Of a stretch of DNA of 64,000 nucleotides, positions 25,163-33,468 are shown piece after piece. Position numbers and translations under genes: made by a program. Source of the DNA: Ruminococcus sp. (GTDB taxonomy: Bacteria; Bacillota; Clostridia; Oscillospirales; Ruminococcaceae); the NCBI GenBank assembly GCA_015066805.1, contig SVNP01000007.1, forward strand, positions 1-64,000, in the 5' to 3' direction. The stretch's first letter is position 1. The number at the start of each line of letters is the position of its first letter. The notes under the pieces were generated by a model. That model saw only the letters and a list, made by a program, of their open reading frames with translations. It had not been told where the DNA came from and ran no database searches.

Positions 25163-26470
25163 TCACGATTCGGTTGTATGAGGTGCGATCACCGAAAGAC
25201 ACACACGATCGGCACGGAACCGCTGACGCAGACATTCCATGGCATCCTCGGGTGTGAGAGAAGAAAGCACCTGTGCTCTGGCAAAGGGAGAAATGCGGTG
25301 GGTCATAAAGGAATCCACCAGCGTGGAAACAGCACCCTCGGGTGCGCTGTTGGCGGTAATGGCTTCACCGTAAGCAGCACGCTTCAGGGTATTGAACAGG
25401 TTGATATCCAGACCCTCTGCCTTGACCCGCTCGATCTCCTCCAGCAGGGCATCCAGCACAGCCTGAGGATCATCGGACTCACCCCCTGCCAGCATACAGA
25501 AGAATCCGTCGCCGCTGAGGTAATCGGTATTAAAGGCATCGTTAATGAGCTGCTCCGACATCAGCTTCTGATACAGAGGCGATGCCGAGCCTGCAATGAC
25601 CGTAAAGGTCAGCATGGCAGTCAGGGCGGCACGCAGCTCCTCCAGACCCTCCTCGGGGCTGCTCTTAAAGCCGATCATAAACATGGTTTTGCCCACTGCC
25701 ATTTTGGTGCAGGCATAGGACTTCACCACTGTTTCCGGCTCCGGCAGGAATACCGCTTCCAGCTTTTGCTTGGGGGCGGTGACCAGCATTTTATCGGCTA
25801 CTGCAAGCACCTGCTCCACAGTGATGTTGCCGGCACAGCACAGCACCATATTATGCAGATTGTAGAAGGTGCGGTAGCAGGCATACAACAGCTCCGGCGT
25901 GATCTGTGCAATGCTTTCTACGCTGCCTGCCACATCAAGCTGCACCGGATGATTGTGATACAGCCCCCGCAGCAGTTGGAAAAACAAGCGGTCGCCGGGG
26001 TCATCCAGATACATTTTGATCTCCTGTGCGATGATGCCCTGTTCCTTTTCCACAGTCGCTTCGGTGAAATAGGGCTTCTGGACAAAATCCAGCAGGATCT
26101 CCAGAGAACGGTCAAAATTCCGGGAGCAGGAGAACAGATACACAGTACGGTCAAAGGAGGTATAGGCGTTGGCGCAGGCACCCTCCCGATTAAACAGTGC
26201 AAAGGTGTCGCAGTCCTCGTTTTCAAACAGCTTATGCTCCAGAAAGTGTGCAATGCCCTCGGGAACCTCGGTGTAAGCGGGGTCGCCCTCCAAACGGAAG
26301 CGGGTGTGAATGGAGCCGTATTTGGTTCCGAACATGGCATGGGCTGTACTGAAGCCGGGCTGCTCCATGACTCGGATCTCCAGACCGCTGGGGTGTTGGA
26401 TGCAGGTACACACATCTCCGGTACGCTCATCCCGCAAAACGGTGTGTTCATATTGACATACATAAGCCAT
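25163..26470 (-). CDS. M16 family zinc peptidase, YmfH-like (active copy)
   Basis: 435 residues. The inverted zinc motif HFLEH is at about residue 72 in GIAHFLEHKLFEN, with the third ligand in the downstream EKEQGIIAQEIKMYLDDP helix, so this copy should be active. The second M16 domain follows (about 200-430). It is paired with a sister gene ending three bases upstream, as in Bacillus ymfF-ymfH; such pairs form a heterodimer with one active half. Start at 26470 after GGAGGG. Its substrate is unknown; peptide export or processing is possible. Confidence 0.9.
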   Translation of the reverse strand: MAYVCQYEHTVLRDERTGDVCTCIQHPSGLEIRVMEQPGFSTAHAMFGTKYGSIHTRFRLEGDPAYTEVPEGIAHFLEHKLFENEDCDTFALFNREGACANAYTSFDRTVYLFSCSRNFDRSLEILLDFVQKPYFTEATVEKEQGIIAQEIKMYLDDPGDRLFFQLLRGLYHNHPVQLDVAGSVESIAQITPELLYACYRTFYNLHNMVLCCAGNITVEQVLAVADKMLVTAPKQKLEAVFLPEPETVVKSYACTKMAVGKTMFMIGFKSSPEEGLEELRAALTAMLTFTVIAGSASPLYQKLMSEQLINDAFNTDYLSGDGFFCMLAGGESDDPQAVLDALLEEIERVKAEGLDINLFNTLKRAAYGEAITANSAPEGAVSTLVDSFMTHRISPFARAQVLSSLTPEDAMECLRQRFRADRVCLSVIAPHTTES

Positions 26471-26472
26471 GT

Positions 26473-27756
26473 TCAGCCCTCCTCTCCGTCATCGGCATCG
26501 GATTTGGTAGCCAGCAAGGTATAAACGGTATCAAGCTGTAATTTTTTTGCGGCGGCAATGACCTGTTCACGGGTCACGGCACGCAGATCGGCAGCGGATT
26601 CTTCCATGGTACGGGGGGCATCGGTCTGCTTCTGGGTAAACACCCAAGCAGCCAGCCCGCTTTGAGAATCGGATGCGGAAGCCAGCGAATGCTCATAGTA
26701 CATGGCGCATTCGTTCATCTGCTCATCGGTAAAGCCGCCGCTGCACAGGGTCTCGATCTGCTCGGTGATGGCGGCCTTGGTTTCCTCCAGATTTTCGGTA
26801 CGCACACCGCAATCCACAGTCAGTGCGTGCTTGCTGCGGAGATAGCGGGAAGCACAATAATAGCAAAGGCTGCGTTTTTCTCTGACATTGACAAACAGCA
26901 GAGAGCCGGTGGTACCGCCCAGCAGCAGATTCACCATCCGCATAGCATCGTGGTCGGCATCCTGTGTTTTCATGACCATGACCAGCTTGCACTGTGTTAC
27001 GGGCATGGGTTCTTCCACCTGTTTTACCTCCGGTTTTACCGGACTGAGGCTTTCAAACACCACAGGCTGAGGCTCACGGGGGAGCGTGTGCAAGGCCTCA
27101 CGCAGGGCAGGCAGCAGATTGGGCTTTTCCTCGGGCAATACGGCAACGATCTCCAACGGTGCGGTATGCAGCATCCGCTGCCATGCGGCATAGGCGGATT
27201 CTGCGGTCACAGCCTCTGCGGATTCTCTGGTGCCATAAGGCGGACAAGCGGCAGGCTCGCCTGCAAAGGCTGCTTCTGCGGCACGGTGCATGGCATAGCT
27301 GCGCTTCTGGTTGATCTCGCAATCAATGGTATCCAGCAGATTTTGCTTGCAGAAGCGGAAGGCTGCTGCATCAAAAGCGTTGTTTTCCGCATTGGGACGC
27401 AGCAGACAGCCCAGCATCAGCTTCAGCATGGCATCGGTAACAGATGCACCATCCAGCGCAAATCTGTCGTCGATCCAATGGGCAGATACGGTCAGCTCCT
27501 GCACATCACCCACACAGCCGCGGCTGCTGTGCAAAGAAGCACCATACAAGGACTGCTTCTGCAGGGTAAGAGATGCAAGGGTGGGGTAATCGGCGGAGCA
27601 ATTGGTCAACAGGTCAATCATCAGCGCATTTTCCGCACAGGTTGCGGCATCGCGCTTGACATAAAACCGAAAATACAAAGAGCAGGTCTTGAACTTAGGG
27701 TCATACAGCTCTGTATAAGAGATGCCCTGACCCAGAAAAACAGGCTGCTGCGCCAT
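26473..27756 (-). CDS. M16 family peptidase-like protein, YmfF-like (inactive copy)
   Basis: 427 residues from the ATG at 27756, chosen because AGGAGG is nine bases upstream; the frame extends to 27804 without support. It has the two-domain M16 layout and ends with a typical LRAVTREQVIAAAKKL segment, but the HxxEH zinc motif is absent from the N-terminal half. It also keeps the Arg/Tyr-type second-half region GTTGSLLFVNVREKRSLCYY. It probably forms the non-catalytic half of a heterodimer with the following gene. It begins the operon that runs through lgt and folD. Confidence 0.87.
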   Translation of the reverse strand: MAQQPVFLGQGISYTELYDPKFKTCSLYFRFYVKRDAATCAENALMIDLLTNCSADYPTLASLTLQKQSLYGASLHSSRGCVGDVQELTVSAHWIDDRFALDGASVTDAMLKLMLGCLLRPNAENNAFDAAAFRFCKQNLLDTIDCEINQKRSYAMHRAAEAAFAGEPAACPPYGTRESAEAVTAESAYAAWQRMLHTAPLEIVAVLPEEKPNLLPALREALHTLPREPQPVVFESLSPVKPEVKQVEEPMPVTQCKLVMVMKTQDADHDAMRMVNLLLGGTTGSLLFVNVREKRSLCYYCASRYLRSKHALTVDCGVRTENLEETKAAITEQIETLCSGGFTDEQMNECAMYYEHSLASASDSQSGLAAWVFTQKQTDAPRTMEESAADLRAVTREQVIAAAKKLQLDTVYTLLATKSDADDGEEG

Positions 27757-27812
27757 CGGGTATTTCCTCCTTTTCACGGTTACGGTGGCACCCCAAGGGT
27801 GCATACAAGGAT

Positions 27813-27823
27813 ATTATACCACA
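27813..27823 (-). promoter_or_regulatory. Extended -10 promoter of the M16-lgt-folD operon
   Basis: TGTGGTATAAT on the minus strand, 57 bases before the start. No clear -35 box lies upstream, as often with extended -10 promoters. Confidence 0.55.
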
Positions 27824-27900
27824 ACCACGAGAAAAAAGCGATACCTTTACAGGATTTTTTTCAAATTTTACCGTGATTTTCATTTTTGGGGCATGAAAAA

Positions 27901-27937
27901 CACAAACCGCACCCCTGTCATGCAACAAGGGTGCGGC
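27901..27937 (-). terminator. Rho-independent terminator of the choice-of-anchor A gene
   Basis: On the minus strand there is a stem CCGCACCC and its complement GGGTGCGG, then TTTGTG, 17 bases after the stop at 27954. Confidence 0.75.
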
Positions 27938-27953
27938 GGAAAAAGCCTTTCAA

Positions 27954-29585
27954 TTACCGCTGCTTGCGGCGGAACGCAAAGGCCGCTGCCAGTGCAAGCA
28001 GACCGGCAGCCGCAATTCCGACAGGAGCTGTATCACCGGTCTGCACGCTGAGTGCCGTGGTGACCGTGGTGCTTTCATCGGTTGCGATCTGCATGGATGC
28101 GGGAGTCGTGGTTGTAGTGGCTTCTGTGGTGGATTCTGCGGCAGTTGTTGTCGTAGTTGTGGTGGATTCTGTGGTGGTCGTGGTAGTTGCTGTTGTTGTG
28201 GATTCGGTGGTGGTAGTTGTGGTAGTAGTTGTGGTTGTGGAGGTTGTAGTGGTGGTCGTGGTCGTAGTAGTTGTAGTCGTAGTAGTTGTGGTCGTGGTTG
28301 TGGTGGTTGTAGTCGTCGTGGTGGTTGTTGTAGTCGTCGTGGTGGTGGTTGTGGTTGTAGTTGTGGAGGTAGTAGTAGGCTCGGTAGTAGTAGTGGTGGT
28401 TGTTGTGGTGGTAGTGATAGGCTCGGTAGTAGTGGTGGTTGTTGTGGTGGTGGTAATAGGCTCGGTAGTAGTGGTGGTCGTTGTGGTAGTGGTAATAGGC
28501 TCGGTAGTAGTAGTGGTGGTTGTTGTGGTGGTGGTAGTAGTTGTTGTGGTGGTTGTGGTGGTAGTGGTTTCTTCTTCCTCTTCTGCGGAAAGCAGATCAT
28601 CGGGGGCGTCAAAATGGGCATAGCCGAACTCAATGCCGCCGACATAGGATTTTGCAATGGTCTGACCGGAAACATGGGCACCGGCTACCATATCATCGCT
28701 GCCGTCTGCATTGGGTGCCAACACGGAGCCAAAGAATGTTCCGTAGCCTGCATAAGTGAAGGTTTCGGCATCGGGCAGATTATACAGGATCCGTTCGGAG
28801 CCGGGGCCGTCATTGCCTGCGATCCGCACATCATTGAATGCCACGCCTGCGCTCATGGTAGCCATAACGGGGGCATCCCCTGTAATATTGATCAGGGCAT
28901 AGCTGCCCTCGGGAATGATAAAATTGAAATAAGTGGCGTAGGGATTGTACAGAGCAGCCCATTCCTCTGCGGTAAAGCTCCATACATACAGATCGGCATC
29001 GCCTTCACCCACAAAGCGTACCTCGCCTGCCCAGGAGCCTGTTTCCGTATAGCCGTTCACAGGCATCTGTGCCAGCTTTGCAGAGGTCGTGCGCAGTGCG
29101 GCAAATTCTGCGGCAAAATCAATCAGATCGGCACGATACAGCACAGGGGTGCTGTCAAGCTGTACATTTTCATCGGGCATATCCTTGCCGATGACCACTG
29201 CCGCTTCATTCCGGAACGTGAAATTGGAGATGGGGCCTTCCCCCACAATGACCATAGCCACTTCCGATGCATAATCGGCAAACTCCATACCCACATGATA
29301 GAAGGGGGTCATGGTGCTGATGTTGGCAGCACCGCCTGCGGCCAGTCTGCCTTCGCAGTCAGAGCCGTTTGCACCGAAATCCTCCTCCACAAACACGGAA
29401 AACAACGATGCGGTACCCAGCAGCAGATCCTCTGCGCCCTGTGCGTTCAGCAATTGTGCAGCACGGTCTGCATCCGGTACTGTGCCAATGCTGTAATCCT
29501 CTGCAAAGCCAACGGTCACGCCCACACTTAAGGCCAGTGCCGCTGCGGCCGCAGATGCCAGACCTTGCAAGCCTTGTTTCTTCAT
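27954..29585 (-). CDS. Cell-wall-anchored choice-of-anchor A protein with poly-Thr stalk
   Basis: 543 residues. A signal peptide (about residues 1-28) is followed by the adhesin-like choice-of-anchor A domain (about 50-340, with GSDCEGRLAAGGAANIST). A stalk of some 160 residues is almost all Thr, broken by EPITTT blocks. The C-terminus has a sorting signal with QTGDTAPVG, a hydrophobic stretch and RRKQR, a variant of the LPxTG-type signal. It is probably linked to the wall by a sortase, with the stalk holding the domain away from the surface. Thr-rich stalks can be O-glycosylated (inference). Confidence 0.87.
   Translation of the reverse strand: MKKQGLQGLASAAAAALALSVGVTVGFAEDYSIGTVPDADRAAQLLNAQGAEDLLLGTASLFSVFVEEDFGANGSDCEGRLAAGGAANISTMTPFYHVGMEFADYASEVAMVIVGEGPISNFTFRNEAAVVIGKDMPDENVQLDSTPVLYRADLIDFAAEFAALRTTSAKLAQMPVNGYTETGSWAGEVRFVGEGDADLYVWSFTAEEWAALYNPYATYFNFIIPEGSYALINITGDAPVMATMSAGVAFNDVRIAGNDGPGSERILYNLPDAETFTYAGYGTFFGSVLAPNADGSDDMVAGAHVSGQTIAKSYVGGIEFGYAHFDAPDDLLSAEEEEETTTTTTTTTTTTTTTTTTTTTTEPITTTTTTTTTTEPITTTTTTTTTTEPITTTTTTTTTTTEPTTTSTTTTTTTTTTTTTTTTTTTTTTTTTTTTTTTTTTTTTTTTTSTTTTTTTTTTTESTTTATTTTTTESTTTTTTTAAESTTEATTTTTPASMQIATDESTTVTTALSVQTGDTAPVGIAAAGLLALAAAFAFRRKQR
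28096..28572 (-). repeat. Low-complexity Thr-codon tract
   Basis: Nearly unbroken ACC/ACT/ACA/ACG codons (minus strand) encoding the stalk of the surface protein. Codons are mixed, so the DNA is not an exact short repeat, but three longer blocks ending in the codons for EPI recur every 13 residues. Such a tract is prone to length change by slippage or unequal recombination. Confidence 0.9.
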
Positions 29586-29686
29586 ATACTACCTCCTGAT
29601 TCCTGTGCGGATGCATTCTTTCTCTTTCAATGGGGGGATCCCGCAAAGCATCATCCGCATATGCCTCTGCGTATAATCCATGCGCT

Positions 29687-29715
29687 ATTATACCATATGA
29701 TGTGTGCTTTGTCCA
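29687..29715 (-). promoter_or_regulatory. Promoter of the choice-of-anchor A gene
   Basis: On the minus strand there is a TGGACA (29710-29715), a 17-base spacer and a TATAAT (29687-29692) with extended TGG. Confidence 0.75.
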
Positions 29716-29833
29716 TGCCTTTTTGCGCCGAATTTATGACCGTTTGTATCCGAATTTTCGTGCAAAACAGAGCTTTTTCACAAATTTTGCATAGATTTTG
29801 GCAAAACTGCACCCAAGGTCTGCCACCCCTTTG

Positions 29834-29870
29834 CAAAACAAAACGGAGAAGCCCGTAACGCTTCTCCGTT
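29834..29870 (-). terminator. Rho-independent terminator of the LUD-PPTase-SDR-ThyX unit
   Basis: Stem AACGGAGAAGC and its complement, followed on the minus strand by TTGTTTTG, ten bases after the ThyX stop. Confidence 0.85.
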
Positions 29871-29879
29871 ATTTTCCAT

Positions 29880-31247
29880 TTATCGGGAATATTTCCGCTG
29901 CATTTCCTGCATTTTACCGCAGCAAAATCTGCCTTCGGGGCAGCAGCCGCCCGTATAGCAGCTTGGGCCGAACAACCGGAACACCTCACCATGCTCCCGC
30001 AGTGCAAACAGCAGCTCCTCTGCCACCGCACGGATCTCCCACTGGGCACGGTTGCAGGTACGCAAGGCAAAGAAATGCTTCAGCTCACGACCGTTCATGG
30101 CGCAGCTACAATCCAGCAGATGACCTGCCATGGCAAAATACTGCATGGCCGAAACCGGCAGACCCTTTTCGGCAAGCTCCCGCAGCACACGGGTATTTTC
30201 CGCAAAGGCATGATGATACACGGCGGCAGCTTCGGGATTTTCCGCAACGGTAGGCGGCAGCACATAGCGGTTTGCAACGATCGCCTGCATGACCTGAGGC
30301 ACCAGAACGGACTGCACCCGATGCCGCACCAGATGCGTCACCGCAGCCAGCGAAAGTCCTTCGATACGGAACACCGCACGGATCAGCTCCAGCTCTCTGG
30401 GGCGTTCTCCGCTTACAATCTCCTCCAAGGTCATGGGGGGAAGCGCACAGGTCATGGCACCGTTCTGCATGGCAGCACAGCGCACGGTTTCATCTGCCTC
30501 CGGCGTAACCGAACACAACACGCCCCGTGCAGCGGCAACAGCAGGCTCTGCCACGGCAGGAATGGTTTCGGGCAGGCGATAGCGCATATCGCCGTTATGT
30601 TTTTCATACTGTGACCGCATGGTATCCGGCAGATTCGGGAAAAACGCCTCAAGCTGCTGCTTGAGAGAGGTACCCAGCGCCACCAGCTCGGGGATCTCTC
30701 TGCCTCTGCCCCAGAGCATGGTCGCCATCATATGCATCAGCTCACGGGCATTCATGGTGCAGTAAAAATTGCTGCGGAAGCAATAGGGCAGCACAAACCG
30801 TGCATCCTCCTTGGGGATCCCCATATCCAGCAAACGGGCATAGGTCTCAAACAATGCCGTCATATGGCTCTTGTAGGGTCCCTCACAGGCCTGCGGCATA
30901 TCAGGCGTATAAAAGCCGATATCGGAAAAATCCACATAGCGGCGGGACTGCACCGTATAGGATGCCAGTCGGAATTCAATGACAAATTCCTCGGTGCATA
31001 CACTGACATTATCAAAGGCAACGGTAAACACGGCATGCTCCACCACCGAACGATGACCCGAAGCCACTACCTTTTCGATGAGTGTGCCGTTGTTTTCCTT
31101 TTCCTTGGAGCGTTCAAATACGGTAAGGGCAGAGCCCTGTGTAGTGGAAATGCGTGCGGCGGATGCACAGACCAGCTCTCCCGCATCCGAATGGGAGATG
31201 ATTTGTACACGGGGTGCATCACTGCCGGAACAAAGGGTTGGATTCAT
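29880..31247 (-). CDS. Tandem double-domain ThyX-like FAD-dependent thymidylate synthase
   Basis: 455 residues, about twice the usual ThyX length. Domain 1 (about 13-200) has SVVEHAVFTVAF, RLASYTVQSRRY (93-104) and KEDARFVLP. Domain 2 (about 285-420) has FRIEGLSLAAVTHLVRHR (RHR at 308-310) and NGRELKHFF, LRTCNRAQWEIR. The family motif RHR...S..RY is thus split: domain 1 keeps the SxRY end but has EFR for RHR, domain 2 keeps RHR but not SxRY. A Cys-rich tail (SCYTGGCCPEGRFCC) follows. ThyX makes dTMP from dUMP with methylene-tetrahydrofolate. It is the last gene of the unit, 20 bases after the SDR gene. Confidence 0.85.
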   Translation of the reverse strand: MNPTLCSGSDAPRVQIISHSDAGELVCASAARISTTQGSALTVFERSKEKENNGTLIEKVVASGHRSVVEHAVFTVAFDNVSVCTEEFVIEFRLASYTVQSRRYVDFSDIGFYTPDMPQACEGPYKSHMTALFETYARLLDMGIPKEDARFVLPYCFRSNFYCTMNARELMHMMATMLWGRGREIPELVALGTSLKQQLEAFFPNLPDTMRSQYEKHNGDMRYRLPETIPAVAEPAVAAARGVLCSVTPEADETVRCAAMQNGAMTCALPPMTLEEIVSGERPRELELIRAVFRIEGLSLAAVTHLVRHRVQSVLVPQVMQAIVANRYVLPPTVAENPEAAAVYHHAFAENTRVLRELAEKGLPVSAMQYFAMAGHLLDCSCAMNGRELKHFFALRTCNRAQWEIRAVAEELLFALREHGEVFRLFGPSCYTGGCCPEGRFCCGKMQEMQRKYSR

Positions 31248-31267
31248 AGCAGATTCCTCCTGTCAGA

Positions 31268-32038
31268 TCAGATCGCAGGCATAACACGCCCGCCGGAAAC
31301 GGGAATATAGGCACCTGTGGTAAAGCTTGCCAGATCAGATGCCAGAAACGCACACATCTGGGCAATTTCCTGATCGGTACCCCGCCGCCCCAGGGGAACG
31401 GTACGGTCATAATCGGGCTGCACCTCTGTGTGATGATCACGGTCATTTTCGGTAATGGTCCAGCCGGGTGCCACCTGATTCACGGTAATGGCATGGGGAC
31501 CAAGCTCCTTGGCAAGGCAGCGCACCAGACCATCCAAGCCACGCTTGGCGGCGGTATAGGCACCGCAGTTTGCCTCTGCCATGGCGGCGCATTCCGTGTT
31601 GATGACCACAATGCGTCCACCCTTGCCGGCCGCAATGATATCGGGAACAAAGGCCTGTGTCATATGCACCGTCTGCATCACACAGGATTGATATTGGCTG
31701 TCAAAATCCCCCAGCGGCTGCTCCACCACAGGCTTCCATGCATACTGGATCACCGCATTATGCACCAGAATATCCGCAACGCCAAGCTGTGCCTTTACCT
31801 GTTCGTGCATCCTGCGGACATCTTCGGATTTGGTGATATCCGCACCCACGGTAATGATACGGCGGCCTGTTTCGGCACGCAGCTCCTCCGCCAGACGATT
31901 TGCCTGTTCCTCACCGTGAAAATAATGCAGAGCCAGATCCGCACCGCAGTGTGCGAAGTTGCGGGCCATGACTCTGCCCAGCATACCGGAAGCACCGGTG
32001 ATCACAGCAATATGTCCATGCAGATCAATCTGCAGCAT
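31268..32038 (-). CDS. Short-chain dehydrogenase/reductase, FabG-like
   Basis: 256 residues from the ATG at 32038 (GGAG nine bases upstream); the longer frame to 32092 runs into the PPTase gene. A Rossmann fold with TGASGMLGRVMA binds the cofactor, LVHNAV is the usual NNAG-like element, and YTAAK is the catalytic Tyr/Lys motif. The catalytic Ser that normally precedes it by about 13 residues is replaced in INTECAAM, where a Thr takes that position. It may reduce a 3-oxoacyl or other carbonyl substrate; the exact role is unknown. It overlaps the PPTase gene by 14 bases, which suggests linked function in acyl or polyketide-type chemistry (inference). Confidence 0.87.
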   Translation of the reverse strand: MLQIDLHGHIAVITGASGMLGRVMARNFAHCGADLALHYFHGEEQANRLAEELRAETGRRIITVGADITKSEDVRRMHEQVKAQLGVADILVHNAVIQYAWKPVVEQPLGDFDSQYQSCVMQTVHMTQAFVPDIIAAGKGGRIVVINTECAAMAEANCGAYTAAKRGLDGLVRCLAKELGPHAITVNQVAPGWTITENDRDHHTEVQPDYDRTVPLGRRGTDQEIAQMCAFLASDLASFTTGAYIPVSGGRVMPAI

Positions 32039-32708
32039 AACAAAACACTCCTCTCGGAAAGCTTTCGCTGCCCATGACGGAAATACCCTCACGGCAGTGT
32101 ATTTTCATAGGGGAAAAGGGCTGCTGCATACAAACGGAAACCACGGTTTTCTCCGGCAGCAACAACTGCAGGAAACCGTATGCTTCTTTTTGTGTATGCA
32201 GAAACCGCAGCGTTTCATGGGAAAAATCAAATTCGGCATGGGCAAGGGGCATACGGATCCCTTCGCCGGTGCATTTGCCGTAGGCTTCCTTCAGTGTCCA
32301 TAAACGGGCAAAATCGTAGGCGGGCTCTCCGCTTTGCAGCAGAAGCTGCTGTTCACTTTCGGCGCAGACCCGCTGCACCGTGGCAGATTTTACCTGCCTT
32401 GGGCCTTCGCAATCCACCCCCAAAGGAGTGAGCGCAATGCCGCACACCGCCATATTGCGGCTGTGGGAAAGATTCACATACACGCCGCTGCACACAAGCA
32501 TGGGCTTGCCTTTTGCATCCCGCACCATACGGCAATGGTGCAGACCCCAATCCTCCGCCAGCGCAGCGGAAAGCAGCTCCAATGCGGCAAAATGTGCATG
32601 AGTATGCCGCTTTTCCCTTGGCAGCTCCTCGGAAAGGGGGCAGGCATACAGCCCCAGCGCAAGCCTGCCGTGGTGATCATGGGCAGTACAAAGACGTTGT
32701 ATCCGCAT
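32025..32708 (-). CDS. Sfp-type 4'-phosphopantetheinyl transferase
   Basis: 227 residues. The magnesium/CoA-binding motifs are LGVDCEGPRQV (GxDxE type) near residue 105 and FARLWTLKEAYGKCTGEG (WxxKEAxxK type) near residue 140. These enzymes attach the phosphopantetheine arm of CoA to carrier proteins. The length is that of Sfp-type rather than AcpS-type enzymes, so it may serve a secondary-metabolite carrier or be the only holo-ACP enzyme. No carrier-protein or synthase gene lies in the window. It overlaps the next gene. Confidence 0.9.
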   Translation of the reverse strand: MRIQRLCTAHDHHGRLALGLYACPLSEELPREKRHTHAHFAALELLSAALAEDWGLHHCRMVRDAKGKPMLVCSGVYVNLSHSRNMAVCGIALTPLGVDCEGPRQVKSATVQRVCAESEQQLLLQSGEPAYDFARLWTLKEAYGKCTGEGIRMPLAHAEFDFSHETLRFLHTQKEAYGFLQLLLPEKTVVSVCMQQPFSPMKIHCREGISVMGSESFPRGVFCYAAD

Positions 32709-32724
32709 GGTTTTCGGCAGCCGA

Positions 32725-33384
32725 TCAGAAGCCCAGATCTTCCGCTACCAGAATCACCTTGATGCGGTTGGGCACCCGCTGCCATGCATTGACCACATAG
32801 GTGCAGCAGATGCGCTGCTCACTGCGGCAGCCTGCTGCCATTTCTCCGTTGATTCCTGCACAGACACCGCAGCGGGAGCAGGGGGTTTCCTGGGCAAGGC
32901 GTGCCGCATTCACGGGTGCGGCAATCCGCTTGACTCTGGCAATGGCGTCCTCCAGCGTAGGCACGATCTTATTGGCACCTGCCACCACGATCACCGACTT
33001 GGGGCCGAAGGTCATGGCTGCCACACGGTTGGAATTGCCATCCACATTGTACAATGCGCCGCTTTCCAGCACAGCATTGCTGCTGCACAGGTAAACATCC
33101 GCAGAAAAAGCCTTGCGGTAGATCTCGCCGATCTCCTCGGGGGCACAGGTCTCACGGTCCAGATATTGGTAGTCCCCGCAGCGCAGCAGCTCCATAATGC
33201 CGCATTCCTTCAGGGTAGCGGAACCGCCGCTGGTGATCACGCTGCCCTTGGGCAGCATGGATTTTACCAGCTCCAGTGCTTCCTCCTTGGTCTTGACCCA
33301 GTGTGCATCCATGCGATTGACACAAAGGGCATCCGCCGTGCGCTCCAGCTTCTGATACAAGTGCTTCTGTACATTTTCGTTCAT
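32725..33384 (-). CDS. LUD-domain protein (LutC-like)
   Basis: 219 residues, LUD/DUF162 domain throughout: the N-terminal LVKSMLPKGSVITSGGSATL, the GALYNVDGNSNRVAAMTFGP motif and the Cys-rich ETPCSRCGVCAGI segment near residue 165. LutC-type proteins take part in lactate use with LutA and LutB, which are absent here, so the function is uncertain. The 16-base gap to the PPTase gene suggests cotranscription. GGGATG just upstream serves as the ribosome site. Confidence 0.88.
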   Translation of the reverse strand: MNENVQKHLYQKLERTADALCVNRMDAHWVKTKEEALELVKSMLPKGSVITSGGSATLKECGIMELLRCGDYQYLDRETCAPEEIGEIYRKAFSADVYLCSSNAVLESGALYNVDGNSNRVAAMTFGPKSVIVVAGANKIVPTLEDAIARVKRIAAPVNAARLAQETPCSRCGVCAGINGEMAAGCRSEQRICCTYVVNAWQRVPNRIKVILVAEDLGF

Positions 33385-33410
33385 GAATCATCCCAGCCTT
33401 TCCGTTCAAA

Positions 33411-33453
33411 TGCAAAAAGGAGACAATGAAAACGCATTCTCACTGTCTCCTTT
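33411..33453 (-). terminator. Terminator of the lipoprotein gene
   Basis: Hairpin with stem AAAGGAGACA and its complement and an 18-base loop, followed on the minus strand by TTGC. It precedes the LUD start by only 27 bases, so some readthrough into the next unit is likely. Confidence 0.7.
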
Positions 33454-33468
33454 CCCGTTTCTAAAAGA

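Noticed and set aside
27886-28623. Val-rich plus-strand and Pro/Leu-rich minus-strand frames in the Thr tract
   Set aside because: Alternative-frame readings of the poly-Thr codons, not separate proteins.
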